A stretch of 8,900 nucleotides of DNA. It comes from Desulfobulbaceae bacterium. Lineage in GTDB: Bacteria; Desulfobacterota; Desulfobulbia; Desulfobulbales; DAOVSZ01. Location: NCBI GenBank assembly GCA_030627725.1, contig DAOVSZ010000091.1:1-8900 (forward strand). Direction: 5' to 3'. The notes under the pieces are model-generated. The model saw nothing but the letters and a program-made list of their open reading frames with translations. It was not told where the DNA came from and did not search any database. Shown here one piece after another: positions 1-5,531 of this stretch. The translations under genes and the position numbers were made by a program. The stretch's first letter is position 1. The number at the start of each line of letters is the position of its first letter.

Positions 1-1
1 G

Positions 2-1012
2 ACCCATGGGTTCGTTGTCGACGGTCAGGGCAAGAAGATGTCAAAGAGCATCGGTAATGTCATTGCCCCTGAAGAGATCATCAAAAAATTCGGCGCCGAG
101 ATCCTGAGGCTCTGGGTTGCTTCAGAAGACTATCGGGACGATATCAAGATCTCCGACGAAATCTTGCGGCAACTCTCGGACGCCTATCGGAAGATCCGCA
201 ATACCATTCGCTATATGCTCGGCAATCTCTTTGATTTTGATCCGGAAAAAGACACGGTTGCCTATGCTGATATGGATGAGCTGGACCAGTGGGCCCTGCA
301 TCAGTTTGAACTGTTGAAAAAGAAGGTGGTCAATGGGTATGATGCCTTTGAGTTTCATCCCGTCTATCACGGATTGTATCACTTCTGTACCGTGACCATG
401 AGCTCTCTGTATTTCGATATCTTGAAAGACCGGCTCTATACCTCGAAAACAGACTCAACAGAGAGACGGTCCGCCCAGACCGTGTTGTATCAGTTCGCTC
501 ATGGTCTTCTGCGGCTGATGCTGCCGGTGTTGAGCTTTACCGCCGCAGAGGCATGGGGGCATTTGCCGTCTGACAAAAATCGTGAGCCGGATGTCTTTCT
601 CGCCTCCTTCCCCGAAGAGCGGCTGGAGCAGTTCAACGGGGAACTGAACGAAAAGTGGGAGCGTCTGCTGGCTGTAAGATCGGAACTGACCAAGGTCCTC
701 GAATTTGCGAGAAAAGAAAAAGTGATAGGGCATCCGCTTGAGGCGGAGGTGCAGATCAAGGTGGATGGTGAGTTGGGAGATTTCTTAAGCAGCAACTGGG
801 AAACTCTGAAGATGATCTCCATTGTCTCTTCACTCAACAGGACGGAGACACTTGAGGATGGCGTTATAAGTGAGATCTTTCCGGAATTGTCCATTCTGGT
901 CAAACCTGCTGCCGGAGAAAAATGTGAACGCTGCTGGACCCGCTCGGAAACAGTCGGGCAGATTGCGGAGCACCCAATGATATGCAGCCGCTGCGCTTCA
1001 GTCGTGGTTTAA
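2..1012 (+). CDS. ileS: Isoleucyl-tRNA synthetase, C-terminal part (5' truncated by window edge)
   Basis: Cytoplasmic class I aminoacyl-tRNA synthetase that charges tRNA-Ile with isoleucine. The visible part is 336 residues, about the last third of a protein usually near 930 residues; the reading frame is already open at base 2, so the start lies outside the window. It begins THGFVVDGQGKKMSKSIGN, which contains the KMSKS ATP-binding signature (visible residues 12-17). The helical anticodon-binding domain follows (for example DELDQWALHQFELL). The C-terminus carries the zinc-binding module with two CxxC pairs, CERC and CSRC, separated by about 20 residues, which is typical of bacterial IleRS. 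The ORF ends in TAA, directly followed by a heptamer repeat array and then lspA; ileS-lspA adjacency is widespread in bacteria. No damage is seen. Identification is secure. Confidence 0.97.
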   Translation, partial: THGFVVDGQGKKMSKSIGNVIAPEEIIKKFGAEILRLWVASEDYRDDIKISDEILRQLSDAYRKIRNTIRYMLGNLFDFDPEKDTVAYADMDELDQWALHQFELLKKKVVNGYDAFEFHPVYHGLYHFCTVTMSSLYFDILKDRLYTSKTDSTERRSAQTVLYQFAHGLLRLMLPVLSFTAAEAWGHLPSDKNREPDVFLASFPEERLEQFNGELNEKWERLLAVRSELTKVLEFARKEKVIGHPLEAEVQIKVDGELGDFLSSNWETLKMISIVSSLNRTETLEDGVISEIFPELSILVKPAAGEKCERCWTRSETVGQIAEHPMICSRCASVVV

Positions 1013-1013
1013 A

Positions 1014-1055
1014 CCCTAATCCCTGGACCCTAGACCCTAACCCCTGGACCCTGAA
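1014..1055 (+). repeat. Degenerate heptamer array CCCTNNN x6 between ileS and lspA
   Basis: Six consecutive 7-bp units fill the ileS-lspA gap: CCCTAAT, CCCTGGA, CCCTAGA, CCCTAAC, CCCTGGA, CCCTGAA. They can also be read as two 21-bp repeats (1013-1033 and 1034-1054) that differ at three positions. The array starts one base after the ileS stop codon and ends 2 bp before the lspA ATG. Nothing resembling a ribosome binding site remains between the genes. This was counted by eye from the sequence; its function is unknown. Confidence 0.9.
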
Positions 1056-1057
1056 TT

Positions 1058-1528
1058 ATGCTGCCGTTGTCATTGATGATAGGTGTGGTTGTTGTTGACC
1101 AGCTTACGAAAATGTGGGTCATGGAGACCTTTGTGTATTACGAGACCCGGCAGGTTCTTCCCGGGCTGTTCAACCTTACCTACCTGACCAATACCGGTGT
1201 TGCCTTCGGCATGTTCGCCGGTGAAGAGAATATCGTCCGGCAGGTTTTTTTTGTTGCGGTCGCGGTTGTCGCGCTTATCGCCCTTTATTTTGCCTATCGT
1301 CATTTCAAAGAGCAGGGGCGTTTGTTTTCAATTGCGATCGGTTTGATCGCAGGCGGGGCGATCGGGAACCTGATTGATCGGCTGCGTCATGGCGCGGTTG
1401 TCGATTTTCTTGATTTTTATATAAAGAATTATCATTGGCCCGCCTTTAATCTGGCTGATTCCGCAATAACGGTCGGAGTCGGTCTTTTTGTCCTGGGGCA
1501 TTTTTTGTATCCGGAAGATTCTCAGTGA
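1058..1528 (+). CDS. lspA: Lipoprotein signal peptidase (signal peptidase II)
   Basis: Inner-membrane aspartic protease that removes the signal peptide of diacylglyceryl-modified prolipoproteins, just before the lipidated cysteine. The 156-residue length is normal for the family. Family motifs are present: the VVDQLTK block at the end of the first membrane segment (residues 11-18), the TNTGVAFG block (44-51), GGAIGNLIDR (99-108), VVDFLDF with the presumed first catalytic Asp at 116, and FNLADSAI with the second at Asp134. Four hydrophobic segments can be seen. Stops lie in frame just upstream (1031 and 1052), so ATG 1058 is the first possible ATG start. It has no recognisable Shine-Dalgarno sequence because the heptamer array runs to within 2 bp of it. 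The TGA stop is itself the first part of a second heptamer array. Confidence 0.96.
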   Translation: MLPLSLMIGVVVVDQLTKMWVMETFVYYETRQVLPGLFNLTYLTNTGVAFGMFAGEENIVRQVFFVAVAVVALIALYFAYRHFKEQGRLFSIAIGLIAGGAIGNLIDRLRHGAVVDFLDFYIKNYHWPAFNLADSAITVGVGLFVLGHFLYPEDSQ

Positions 1529-1612
1529 AAAATTAAAAGTGAAAAATAAAATACTTAAAAGATATTCAAGTTGTTTGTCACTTTTTCATTTTTAACTTTT
1601 CACTTTTAACTT
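1525..1612. repeat. Inverted pair of AT-rich heptamer arrays between lspA and fabD
   Basis: The left arm reads GTGAAAA, ATTAAAA, GTGAAAA, ATAAAAT (1525-1552) and includes the lspA stop codon. The right arm (1578-1612), read on the minus strand, gives about five units of the type GTTAAAA, GTGAAAA, GTTAAAA, ATGAAAA. The arms are inverted: 1530-1547 can pair with 1595-1612 with only two mismatches in 18, forming a long AT-rich hairpin around a roughly 47-nt loop. It might slow or end transcription after lspA, but there is no G+C-rich stem or clean T run as in a standard intrinsic terminator. Confidence 0.8.
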
Positions 1613-1643
1613 CCCCGCTGTGTGGGGTTTAGGAGTAAGAGTC

Positions 1644-2588
1644 ATGGCATCTCAAAAGAAAACAGCGGTCCTTTTTCCTGGGCAGGGGTCCCAGTTTGTA
1701 GGCATGGGAAAGGACTTTCTTGAGTCCTCGTCCGAGGCGCGGGACCTGATGGCGAAGGCGGAGTCGATCAGCGGCTTTCCCCTTGAAAGGCTCTGTCTTG
1801 AAGGCCCGATGGAGGAGCTGACCCAGACTATCAATTTGCAGCCCGCGATTACTGCCATGAACCTGATCTGCTGGCAGGCCATGACCAGGGCCGGTATCAG
1901 GCCGGATTATATTGCCGGCCACAGTCTTGGTGAATACAGCGGCTTGTGCGCGGCAGGCGTGCTGTCTGCTGATGACACCCTTGCTCTGGTGACCGAGAGG
2001 GGGAAGCTGATGGAGCGGGAGGCAAACAAAAACCCCGGCGGCATGCGGGCAGTTTTGGGTCTTACTCTTTCCGAGGTGCTGAAAGGACTTGCCGGTGTTT
2101 CCGGAAAAGGGGTTGTCACCGCGGCAAATCATAATTCTGAAAAACAGATTGTTCTTTCAGGAGATGAGGCGGCACTCGATGCGGCAGCGGAAAAGATGGA
2201 AGACCAAGGAGGCCGGGTCATCTCCCTGAAGGTGAGCGGCGCCTGGCACAGCGCGCTTGTGGAAGGGGCGGTCCCGGACTTTACCGCTGCCATGAGGCAG
2301 GTCGCGTTTCGTGCTCCGGAAATTCCTCTTCTCTTTAATGTGACAGGAGAAGAGGAGCGGGGTCCTGATGCCATCCGGTCAATTATGGCACGGCAGATCG
2401 CCTCCATGGTAAAATGGCACGACATTATAAATACCTTCATGGCGCAGGAGGTCCGGGTCTTTATTGAGGTCGGTCCCAAGACCGTCCTGACCGGGCTGTT
2501 GAAGAAAATCCTGCCAAAGGAATATGAATGTTCTCTGTTTCAGGTTGACACTCCGGAAAAAATTGAGAAGCTGGTACAGGGGATGTGA
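1644..2588 (+). CDS. fabD: Malonyl-CoA:acyl carrier protein transacylase
   Basis: Cytoplasmic enzyme that moves the malonyl group from malonyl-CoA to acyl carrier protein, supplying extender units for type II fatty acid synthesis. At 314 residues it matches the family size. It opens with VLFPGQGSQFVGMG (residues 9-22). The nucleophile is Ser94 in GHSLGEYSG and the partner is His202 in SGAWHSALVEGA; a conserved Gln/Asn-containing block follows near GPKTVLTGLL. ATG 1644 was chosen because AGGAG lies about 8 nt upstream; an in-frame GTG at 1620 would add eight unfamiliar residues and overlap that ribosome binding site. The gene stands apart from the usual fabH-fabD-fabG-acpP cluster. It ends 10 bp before a MITE-like insertion. 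Confidence 0.97.
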   Translation: MASQKKTAVLFPGQGSQFVGMGKDFLESSSEARDLMAKAESISGFPLERLCLEGPMEELTQTINLQPAITAMNLICWQAMTRAGIRPDYIAGHSLGEYSGLCAAGVLSADDTLALVTERGKLMEREANKNPGGMRAVLGLTLSEVLKGLAGVSGKGVVTAANHNSEKQIVLSGDEAALDAAAEKMEDQGGRVISLKVSGAWHSALVEGAVPDFTAAMRQVAFRAPEIPLLFNVTGEEERGPDAIRSIMARQIASMVKWHDIINTFMAQEVRVFIEVGPKTVLTGLLKKILPKEYECSLFQVDTPEKIEKLVQGM

Positions 2589-2598
2589 TTCACCGATC

Positions 2599-2792
2599 GT
2601 AACTATTCAGCAGCACCCCATCCGGAGTCTCGTTCCTCGCTTACCTGCACGCGATCAGGCTGGTTCACATAGGACAACTATAGTTCTCCAGCCTGCTGGA
2701 GTTTATGCCCGGATGGGTGTACATCTGGGGCACTGCTGAACAGTTACAGTATGGTGTTTGGATTAAGTATTTAGTTCCACCCGAATAGTTAC
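2599..2792. mobile_element. MITE-like inverted-repeat element, copy 1 (194 bp)
   Basis: Non-coding element with terminal inverted repeats GTAACTATTC (2599-2608) and GAATAGTTAC (2783-2792), a perfect 10-bp match. Inside, the left end also pairs with a second, inner copy of the end at 2733-2747 (14 of 15 pairs), and CAGGCTGG (2656-2663) pairs with CCAGCCTG (2688-2695), so most of the element can fold into one long hairpin. It is related to 8608-8806, and its last 55 bp match 5468-5522. Flanking octamers CACCGATC and TGCTGATC agree at 5 of 8 positions, possibly a decayed target duplication. There is no transposase gene. It separates fabD from the ffh promoter. Confidence 0.8.
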
Positions 2793-2800
2793 TGCTGATC

Positions 2801-2829
2801 TTGACAATATTGTAGGATCAGGGTAATAT
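2801..2829 (+). promoter_or_regulatory. Sigma70-type promoter of ffh, embedded in a 10-bp inverted repeat
   Basis: TTGACA (2801-2806) and TAATAT (2824-2829) are separated by exactly 17 bp, close to the ideal bacterial housekeeping promoter; transcription would start near 2836, leaving a leader of about 47 nt before ffh. The -35 and -10 boxes lie inside a perfect 10-bp inverted repeat, TGACAATATT (2802-2811) and AATATTGTCA (2825-2834). This dyad could be a repressor site, or could make the promoter weakly bidirectional, since the minus strand reads CTGACA-17-CAATAT. Confidence 0.75.
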
Positions 2830-2849
2830 TGTCAGATTTTCCACTACGA

Positions 2850-2880
2850 AATTTAAAATCTCCGGCATGGCTGGAATAAG
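2850..2880 (+). promoter_or_regulatory. Leader hairpin motif upstream of ffh (shared with rpsP)
   Basis: The leader reads AATTTAAAATCT, then a hairpin CCGGC-ATG-GCTGG (2862-2874), then AATAAG, and ffh starts 3 nt later. A very similar motif in the same position lies before rpsP (4349-4380). The 3' arm includes the GGA that would serve as a weak ribosome binding site 8 nt from the ffh ATG, so the hairpin could modulate translation. That regulatory role is inference. Confidence 0.55.
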
Positions 2881-2883
2881 GTT

Positions 2884-4248
2884 ATGTTTGAAAATCTTTC
2901 CGAAAGATTAGAAGGTGTTTTTAAGAAGTTACGCGGGCGCGGGACGCTGACTGAAGAGAATATTCAGGAGGCGCTCAAGGAAGTCCGCATGGCCCTTCTT
3001 GAGGCTGACGTCAACTTCAAGGTGGTAAAGGAGTTTATCGCCACGATCACCGAACGCGCGGTAGGTCTGGAAGTGACCGGCAGCCTGGCGCCGGGGCAGC
3101 AGGTGATCAAGGTCGTTCATGAGGCGCTTATCGAACTTCTTGGCGGCCAGTCCGAGGGGTTGGCGCTTTCCGGTCCGCAGCCTGTTATCATCATGATGGT
3201 CGGTCTGCAGGGTTCCGGCAAGACGACGACGACCGGAAAACTTGCAAAACTCTTAAAGAAAAAAGGTCGCCGCCCGTATCTGGTGCCGGCTGACGTGTAC
3301 AGGCCGGCAGCTATTGAGCAGCTGCGGGTGCTCGGCGAAAGGGTTGATGTGCCCGTGCATCCGTCTCAGACGGAGCAGGACCCTGTGGACATCAGCAAAA
3401 ATGCCCTTGCTGTCGCCAGGAGTCATAATTATGATACCCTGATCATCGATACCGCAGGCCGTCTGCATATCGATGAAAAACTGATGGGAGAACTTGCAAG
3501 CATTAAGACGGCTGTCAGCCCTGCCGAGATTCTGTTTGTCGCGGATGCGATGACAGGTCAGGATGCGGTAAATGTTGCTGCAAAATTTAATGAAGATCTT
3601 GCGATCACCGGTGTTGTCCTCACCAAAATGGAGGGTGATGCCAGGGGTGGCGCCGCGCTTTCGATAAAAAAGGTTGCCGAACGACCGATTAAATTTGTCG
3701 GTACGGGTGAGGATCTTGATGCGCTGGAGGTTTTTCATCCAGACCGTCTGGCCTCCCGAATCCTGGGGATGGGCGATGTCCTTACACTGATCGAGAAAGC
3801 GGAAGAGGTTGTTGATAAGAAAAAGGCGGAGAAACTCGCAAAGAAACTTCAAAAGGACGCCTTTACGCTTGAGGATTTTCTTGATCAGATCCAGCAGATC
3901 AAAAAAATGGGAAGTCTTGAACAGATCATGGGAATGATCCCCGGACTCAACAAGATGCCCCAGATGAAAAATATGCCGAAACCGGATGAAAGGGAACTGG
4001 TCCGCGTTGAGGCGATCATCAATTCCATGACCCATGAGGAGCGCAGGAAGCATCAGCTCTTGAACGCGAGTCGCAGAAAGCGAATTGCCAGGGGAAGCGG
4101 AACGACTGTGCAGGATGTGAATAAGGTCGTCAAAAGTTATACCGAGATGCTGAAGATGATGAAAAAACTTCGCGGCAAAGGCCGGATCGGCGGCGGGTTC
4201 GGCGGAGGCAAAAAAAGACGCAAACGGCCTAAAGGGCTGTCCAGATAA
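2884..4248 (+). CDS. ffh: Signal recognition particle protein Ffh (SRP54 homologue)
   Basis: GTPase that, with SRP RNA, binds signal sequences of nascent membrane and secreted proteins and delivers ribosomes to the receptor FtsY. The product is 454 residues, normal length. The N domain (about 1-90) contains the helical start FENLSERLEGVFKKLRGRG. The G domain follows, with P-loop GLQGSGKT (107-114), DTAGR (189-193) and TKMEGDARGG (247-256). The methionine-rich M domain (about 300-430) contains MGSLEQIMGMIPGLNKMPQMKNMP and the RNA-binding stretch around RRKRIARGSGT. The C-terminus is a basic Gly/Lys/Arg tail. ATG 2884 gives the canonical N-terminus. It has its own promoter at 2801. A T8 run just after the stop (4249-4256) follows only a weak hairpin, so it is an uncertain terminator. 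Confidence 0.98.
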   Translation: MFENLSERLEGVFKKLRGRGTLTEENIQEALKEVRMALLEADVNFKVVKEFIATITERAVGLEVTGSLAPGQQVIKVVHEALIELLGGQSEGLALSGPQPVIIMMVGLQGSGKTTTTGKLAKLLKKKGRRPYLVPADVYRPAAIEQLRVLGERVDVPVHPSQTEQDPVDISKNALAVARSHNYDTLIIDTAGRLHIDEKLMGELASIKTAVSPAEILFVADAMTGQDAVNVAAKFNEDLAITGVVLTKMEGDARGGAALSIKKVAERPIKFVGTGEDLDALEVFHPDRLASRILGMGDVLTLIEKAEEVVDKKKAEKLAKKLQKDAFTLEDFLDQIQQIKKMGSLEQIMGMIPGLNKMPQMKNMPKPDERELVRVEAIINSMTHEERRKHQLLNASRRKRIARGSGTTVQDVNKVVKSYTEMLKMMKKLRGKGRIGGGFGGGKKRRKRPKGLSR

Positions 4249-4257
4249 TTTTTTTTA

Positions 4258-4345
4258 TTCAGCGGCAAAGCCGTGTTTACTCATTTCGGTTTGGCTTGAT
4301 AACCGACTGTAATGAGTAAGGAAAAACGTTCGGTAACTCGCTGAA
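4258..4345 (+). other. Multi-stem structured region upstream of rpsP (leader RNA or small palindromic repeat)
   Basis: Nested complementary segments: an outer stem TTCAGCG (4258-4264) with CGCTGAA (4339-4345); a small hairpin CGGC-AAA-GCCG (4263-4273) that competes with the outer stem at its base; and a long arm TTACTCATT (4277-4285) with AATGAGTAA (4311-4319), capped by TCGGTT (4286-4291) with AACCGA (4301-4306). All these stems are perfect. The layout resembles a branched RNA of about 88 nt in the ffh-rpsP gap. It does not match a leader family that I recognise; it might control rpsP or be a palindromic intergenic repeat. Confidence 0.6.
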
Positions 4346-4348
4346 CAC

Positions 4349-4380
4349 AATTTAAATCTCCGGCCCCTGGCCGGAATGAG
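4349..4380 (+). promoter_or_regulatory. Leader hairpin motif upstream of rpsP (shared with ffh)
   Basis: AATTTAAATCT, a perfect hairpin CCGGCC-CCT-GGCCGG (4360-4374), then AATGAG, directly before the rpsP ribosome binding site GGGAGG. It has the same order, spacing and flanks as the motif before ffh at 2850-2880, while the hairpin arms differ yet still pair. There is no T run, so it is not a standard terminator. Confidence 0.55.
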
Positions 4381-4395
4381 GGAGGAAATACAAGA

Positions 4396-4653
4396 ATGGC
4401 TGTACGGATTCGTTTAAGTAGACATGGCAGGAAAAAGAATCCATTTTACCGCATCGTCGTGGCTGATTCCGAGTCAAAGCGCGATGGGAGGTTTCTTGAG
4501 ATCGTCGGGACATATGATCCCATGCAGGACCCGGCTGCGGTGAAGATTCATTATGATAAATTGCAGGTTTGGCTGAGCAGGGGAGCAAAACCGACAGACA
4601 CGGTTCGATCTCTGATTGTTAAGAATCCAGCTCCTCCTGCGGTTACGGAATAA
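4396..4653 (+). CDS. rpsP: 30S ribosomal protein S16
   Basis: Primary assembly protein of the small ribosomal subunit, binding 16S rRNA in the 5'/central domain region. It is 85 residues, the usual size. The N-terminus MAVRIRLSRHGRKKNPFYRI and the following VVADS...RDGRFLEIVGTYDP block are the family signature. The WLSRGAKPTDTVRSL segment is the conserved C-terminal helix region. The ATG follows a good ribosome binding site, GGGAGG, about 10 nt upstream. It is the first gene of the rpsP-khpA-rimM-trmD cluster and sits behind two structured leader segments (4258-4345 and 4349-4380), the natural place for control of the cluster. No oddity is seen in the protein. Confidence 0.98.
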   Translation: MAVRIRLSRHGRKKNPFYRIVVADSESKRDGRFLEIVGTYDPMQDPAAVKIHYDKLQVWLSRGAKPTDTVRSLIVKNPAPPAVTE

Positions 4654-4660
4654 TCTGGTT

Positions 4661-4891
4661 ATGAAAGAATTAGTCAAGTTCATTGCAGCCTCCTTGGTCG
4701 ATAATCCTGACTCTGTAGAAGTGACCGAGAATGAACAGGATGATACAATAATCCTGGAGTTACGGGTTGCCAAAGAAGATCTTGGCAAAGTAATCGGCAA
4801 ACAGGGAAGAACGGCCAAGGCCGTCCGGACCCTGTTGTCCGCTGCTGCCGGCAAGGTGAACAAGAAGGCCAGGCTCGAGATTTTGGAATAA
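4661..4891 (+). CDS. khpA: KH-domain RNA-binding protein KhpA (YlqC family)
   Basis: Small RNA-binding protein of 76 residues made of a single type II KH domain. The GxxG RNA-contact loop is visible as IGKQGRTAKAVRTLL (Gly46-Lys-Gln-Gly49). In Gram-positive bacteria the family acts with KhpB/Jag on RNA and cell division; in this lineage its role is not settled. ATG 4661, 7 nt after the rpsP stop, was chosen because it gives the family's usual N-terminus MKELVKFIAASLVDNPDSV. A longer ORF from 4616 overlaps rpsP and adds an unrelated leader. No strong ribosome binding site is present, so translation is probably coupled to rpsP. Placement between rpsP and rimM is the usual context. Confidence 0.94.
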   Translation: MKELVKFIAASLVDNPDSVEVTENEQDDTIILELRVAKEDLGKVIGKQGRTAKAVRTLLSAAAGKVNKKARLEILE

Positions 4892-4946
4892 AAGGTCCTT
4901 GTTGCACGTTTTTCGTCTCAGGGGCACGGAATCCAACGGGTGAGTC

Positions 4947-5477
4947 ATGGTGGATCAGAACAGGTTTGTGCTTGTCGGCAAGGTAGTAAAAGCACATGGG
5001 ATCAAGGGAGAAGTAAAAATAGTGCCCTTTTCCCGTGATCCGGAAGAGTGCGGATCGTACCGTATTGTCATCCTGATTGATGAGGATGGGAAAGCTGAAC
5101 ATCAGTATCCGGTTGTCCGCGCCAGAAGCAAAAAAAATGCAGCAATCGTGCAACTGGAAGGTGTTGGTAACAGAAATGATGCAGAGGCCCTGGCAGGGTG
5201 CGATGTCTGGGTTGCGCGAGATGAACTGCCGCCCCTTGATGATGGAGAGTTTTTCTGGCATCAGATGGAGGGTATGCATGTTGTCACGGAAGATGGCCGG
5301 GAACTTGGTGAAGTAACTTCCCTGCTTGCGACCGGCGGGCATGATGTCATGGTCATCACAGGCAAAGGAAAGGAATATCTGGTCCCTGCCAAGGATGAAT
5401 TTATCGTAAGTATAAATGACAGGGAACGGATACTGGTCATAGCTCCTGTGCCGGGGTTGCTGGAAATAAACAGTTAA
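4947..5477 (+). CDS. rimM: Ribosome maturation factor RimM
   Basis: Assembly factor for the head of the 30S subunit; it binds S19 and helps 16S rRNA processing. It is 176 residues, normal size. The N-terminal RimM domain (about 5-90) begins FVLVGKVVKAHGIKGEVKI with the conserved GxVxxxHGIxGE pattern. The PRC-barrel domain (about 100-174) contains FFWHQMEGMHVV, GELGEV-like and YLVPAKDEFIVSIN blocks. The ATG at 4947 is preceded by a modest GGGTGAG. The last two residues (Asn-Ser) and the TAA stop fall inside a remnant of the MITE-like family (5468-5522), so the natural 3' end of the gene appears to have been replaced by the element. Confidence 0.96.
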   Translation: MVDQNRFVLVGKVVKAHGIKGEVKIVPFSRDPEECGSYRIVILIDEDGKAEHQYPVVRARSKKNAAIVQLEGVGNRNDAEALAGCDVWVARDELPPLDDGEFFWHQMEGMHVVTEDGRELGEVTSLLATGGHDVMVITGKGKEYLVPAKDEFIVSINDRERILVIAPVPGLLEINS

Positions 5478-5522
5478 AGTTAGGTGTATGGACAAAGTAT
5501 TCAGTTCCACCTGGATAGTTAC
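5468..5522. mobile_element. Right-end remnant of the MITE-like element, copy 3
   Basis: The 55 bp align without gaps to 2738-2792, the right end of copy 1, with 45 of 55 identical, ending in the same terminal GGATAGTTAC/GAATAGTTAC. No left end or hairpin is present. The segment overlaps the last codons and stop of rimM and ends 9 bp before the trmD start codon, filling almost the whole rimM-trmD gap. Confidence 0.75.
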
Positions 5523-5531
5523 GATTAATGA

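Noticed and set aside
1620..1643. Longer fabD beginning at GTG 1620
   Set aside because: The extension overlaps the AGGAG ribosome binding site of ATG 1644 and adds residues not typical of the family.
2867..2911. Short upstream ORF starting at the ATG in the ffh leader hairpin loop
   Set aside because: The 14-codon frame overlaps the ffh start out of frame, but has no ribosome binding site and its ATG would sit in a 3-nt loop; nothing like it exists in the matching rpsP motif.
4258..4345. tRNA gene (cloverleaf-like layout, GTTCGGTAAC resembling a T arm)
   Set aside because: The D-arm and T-loop consensus bases, a normal 7-nt anticodon loop and a 5-bp T stem are missing, and the long arm is too long for an anticodon arm.
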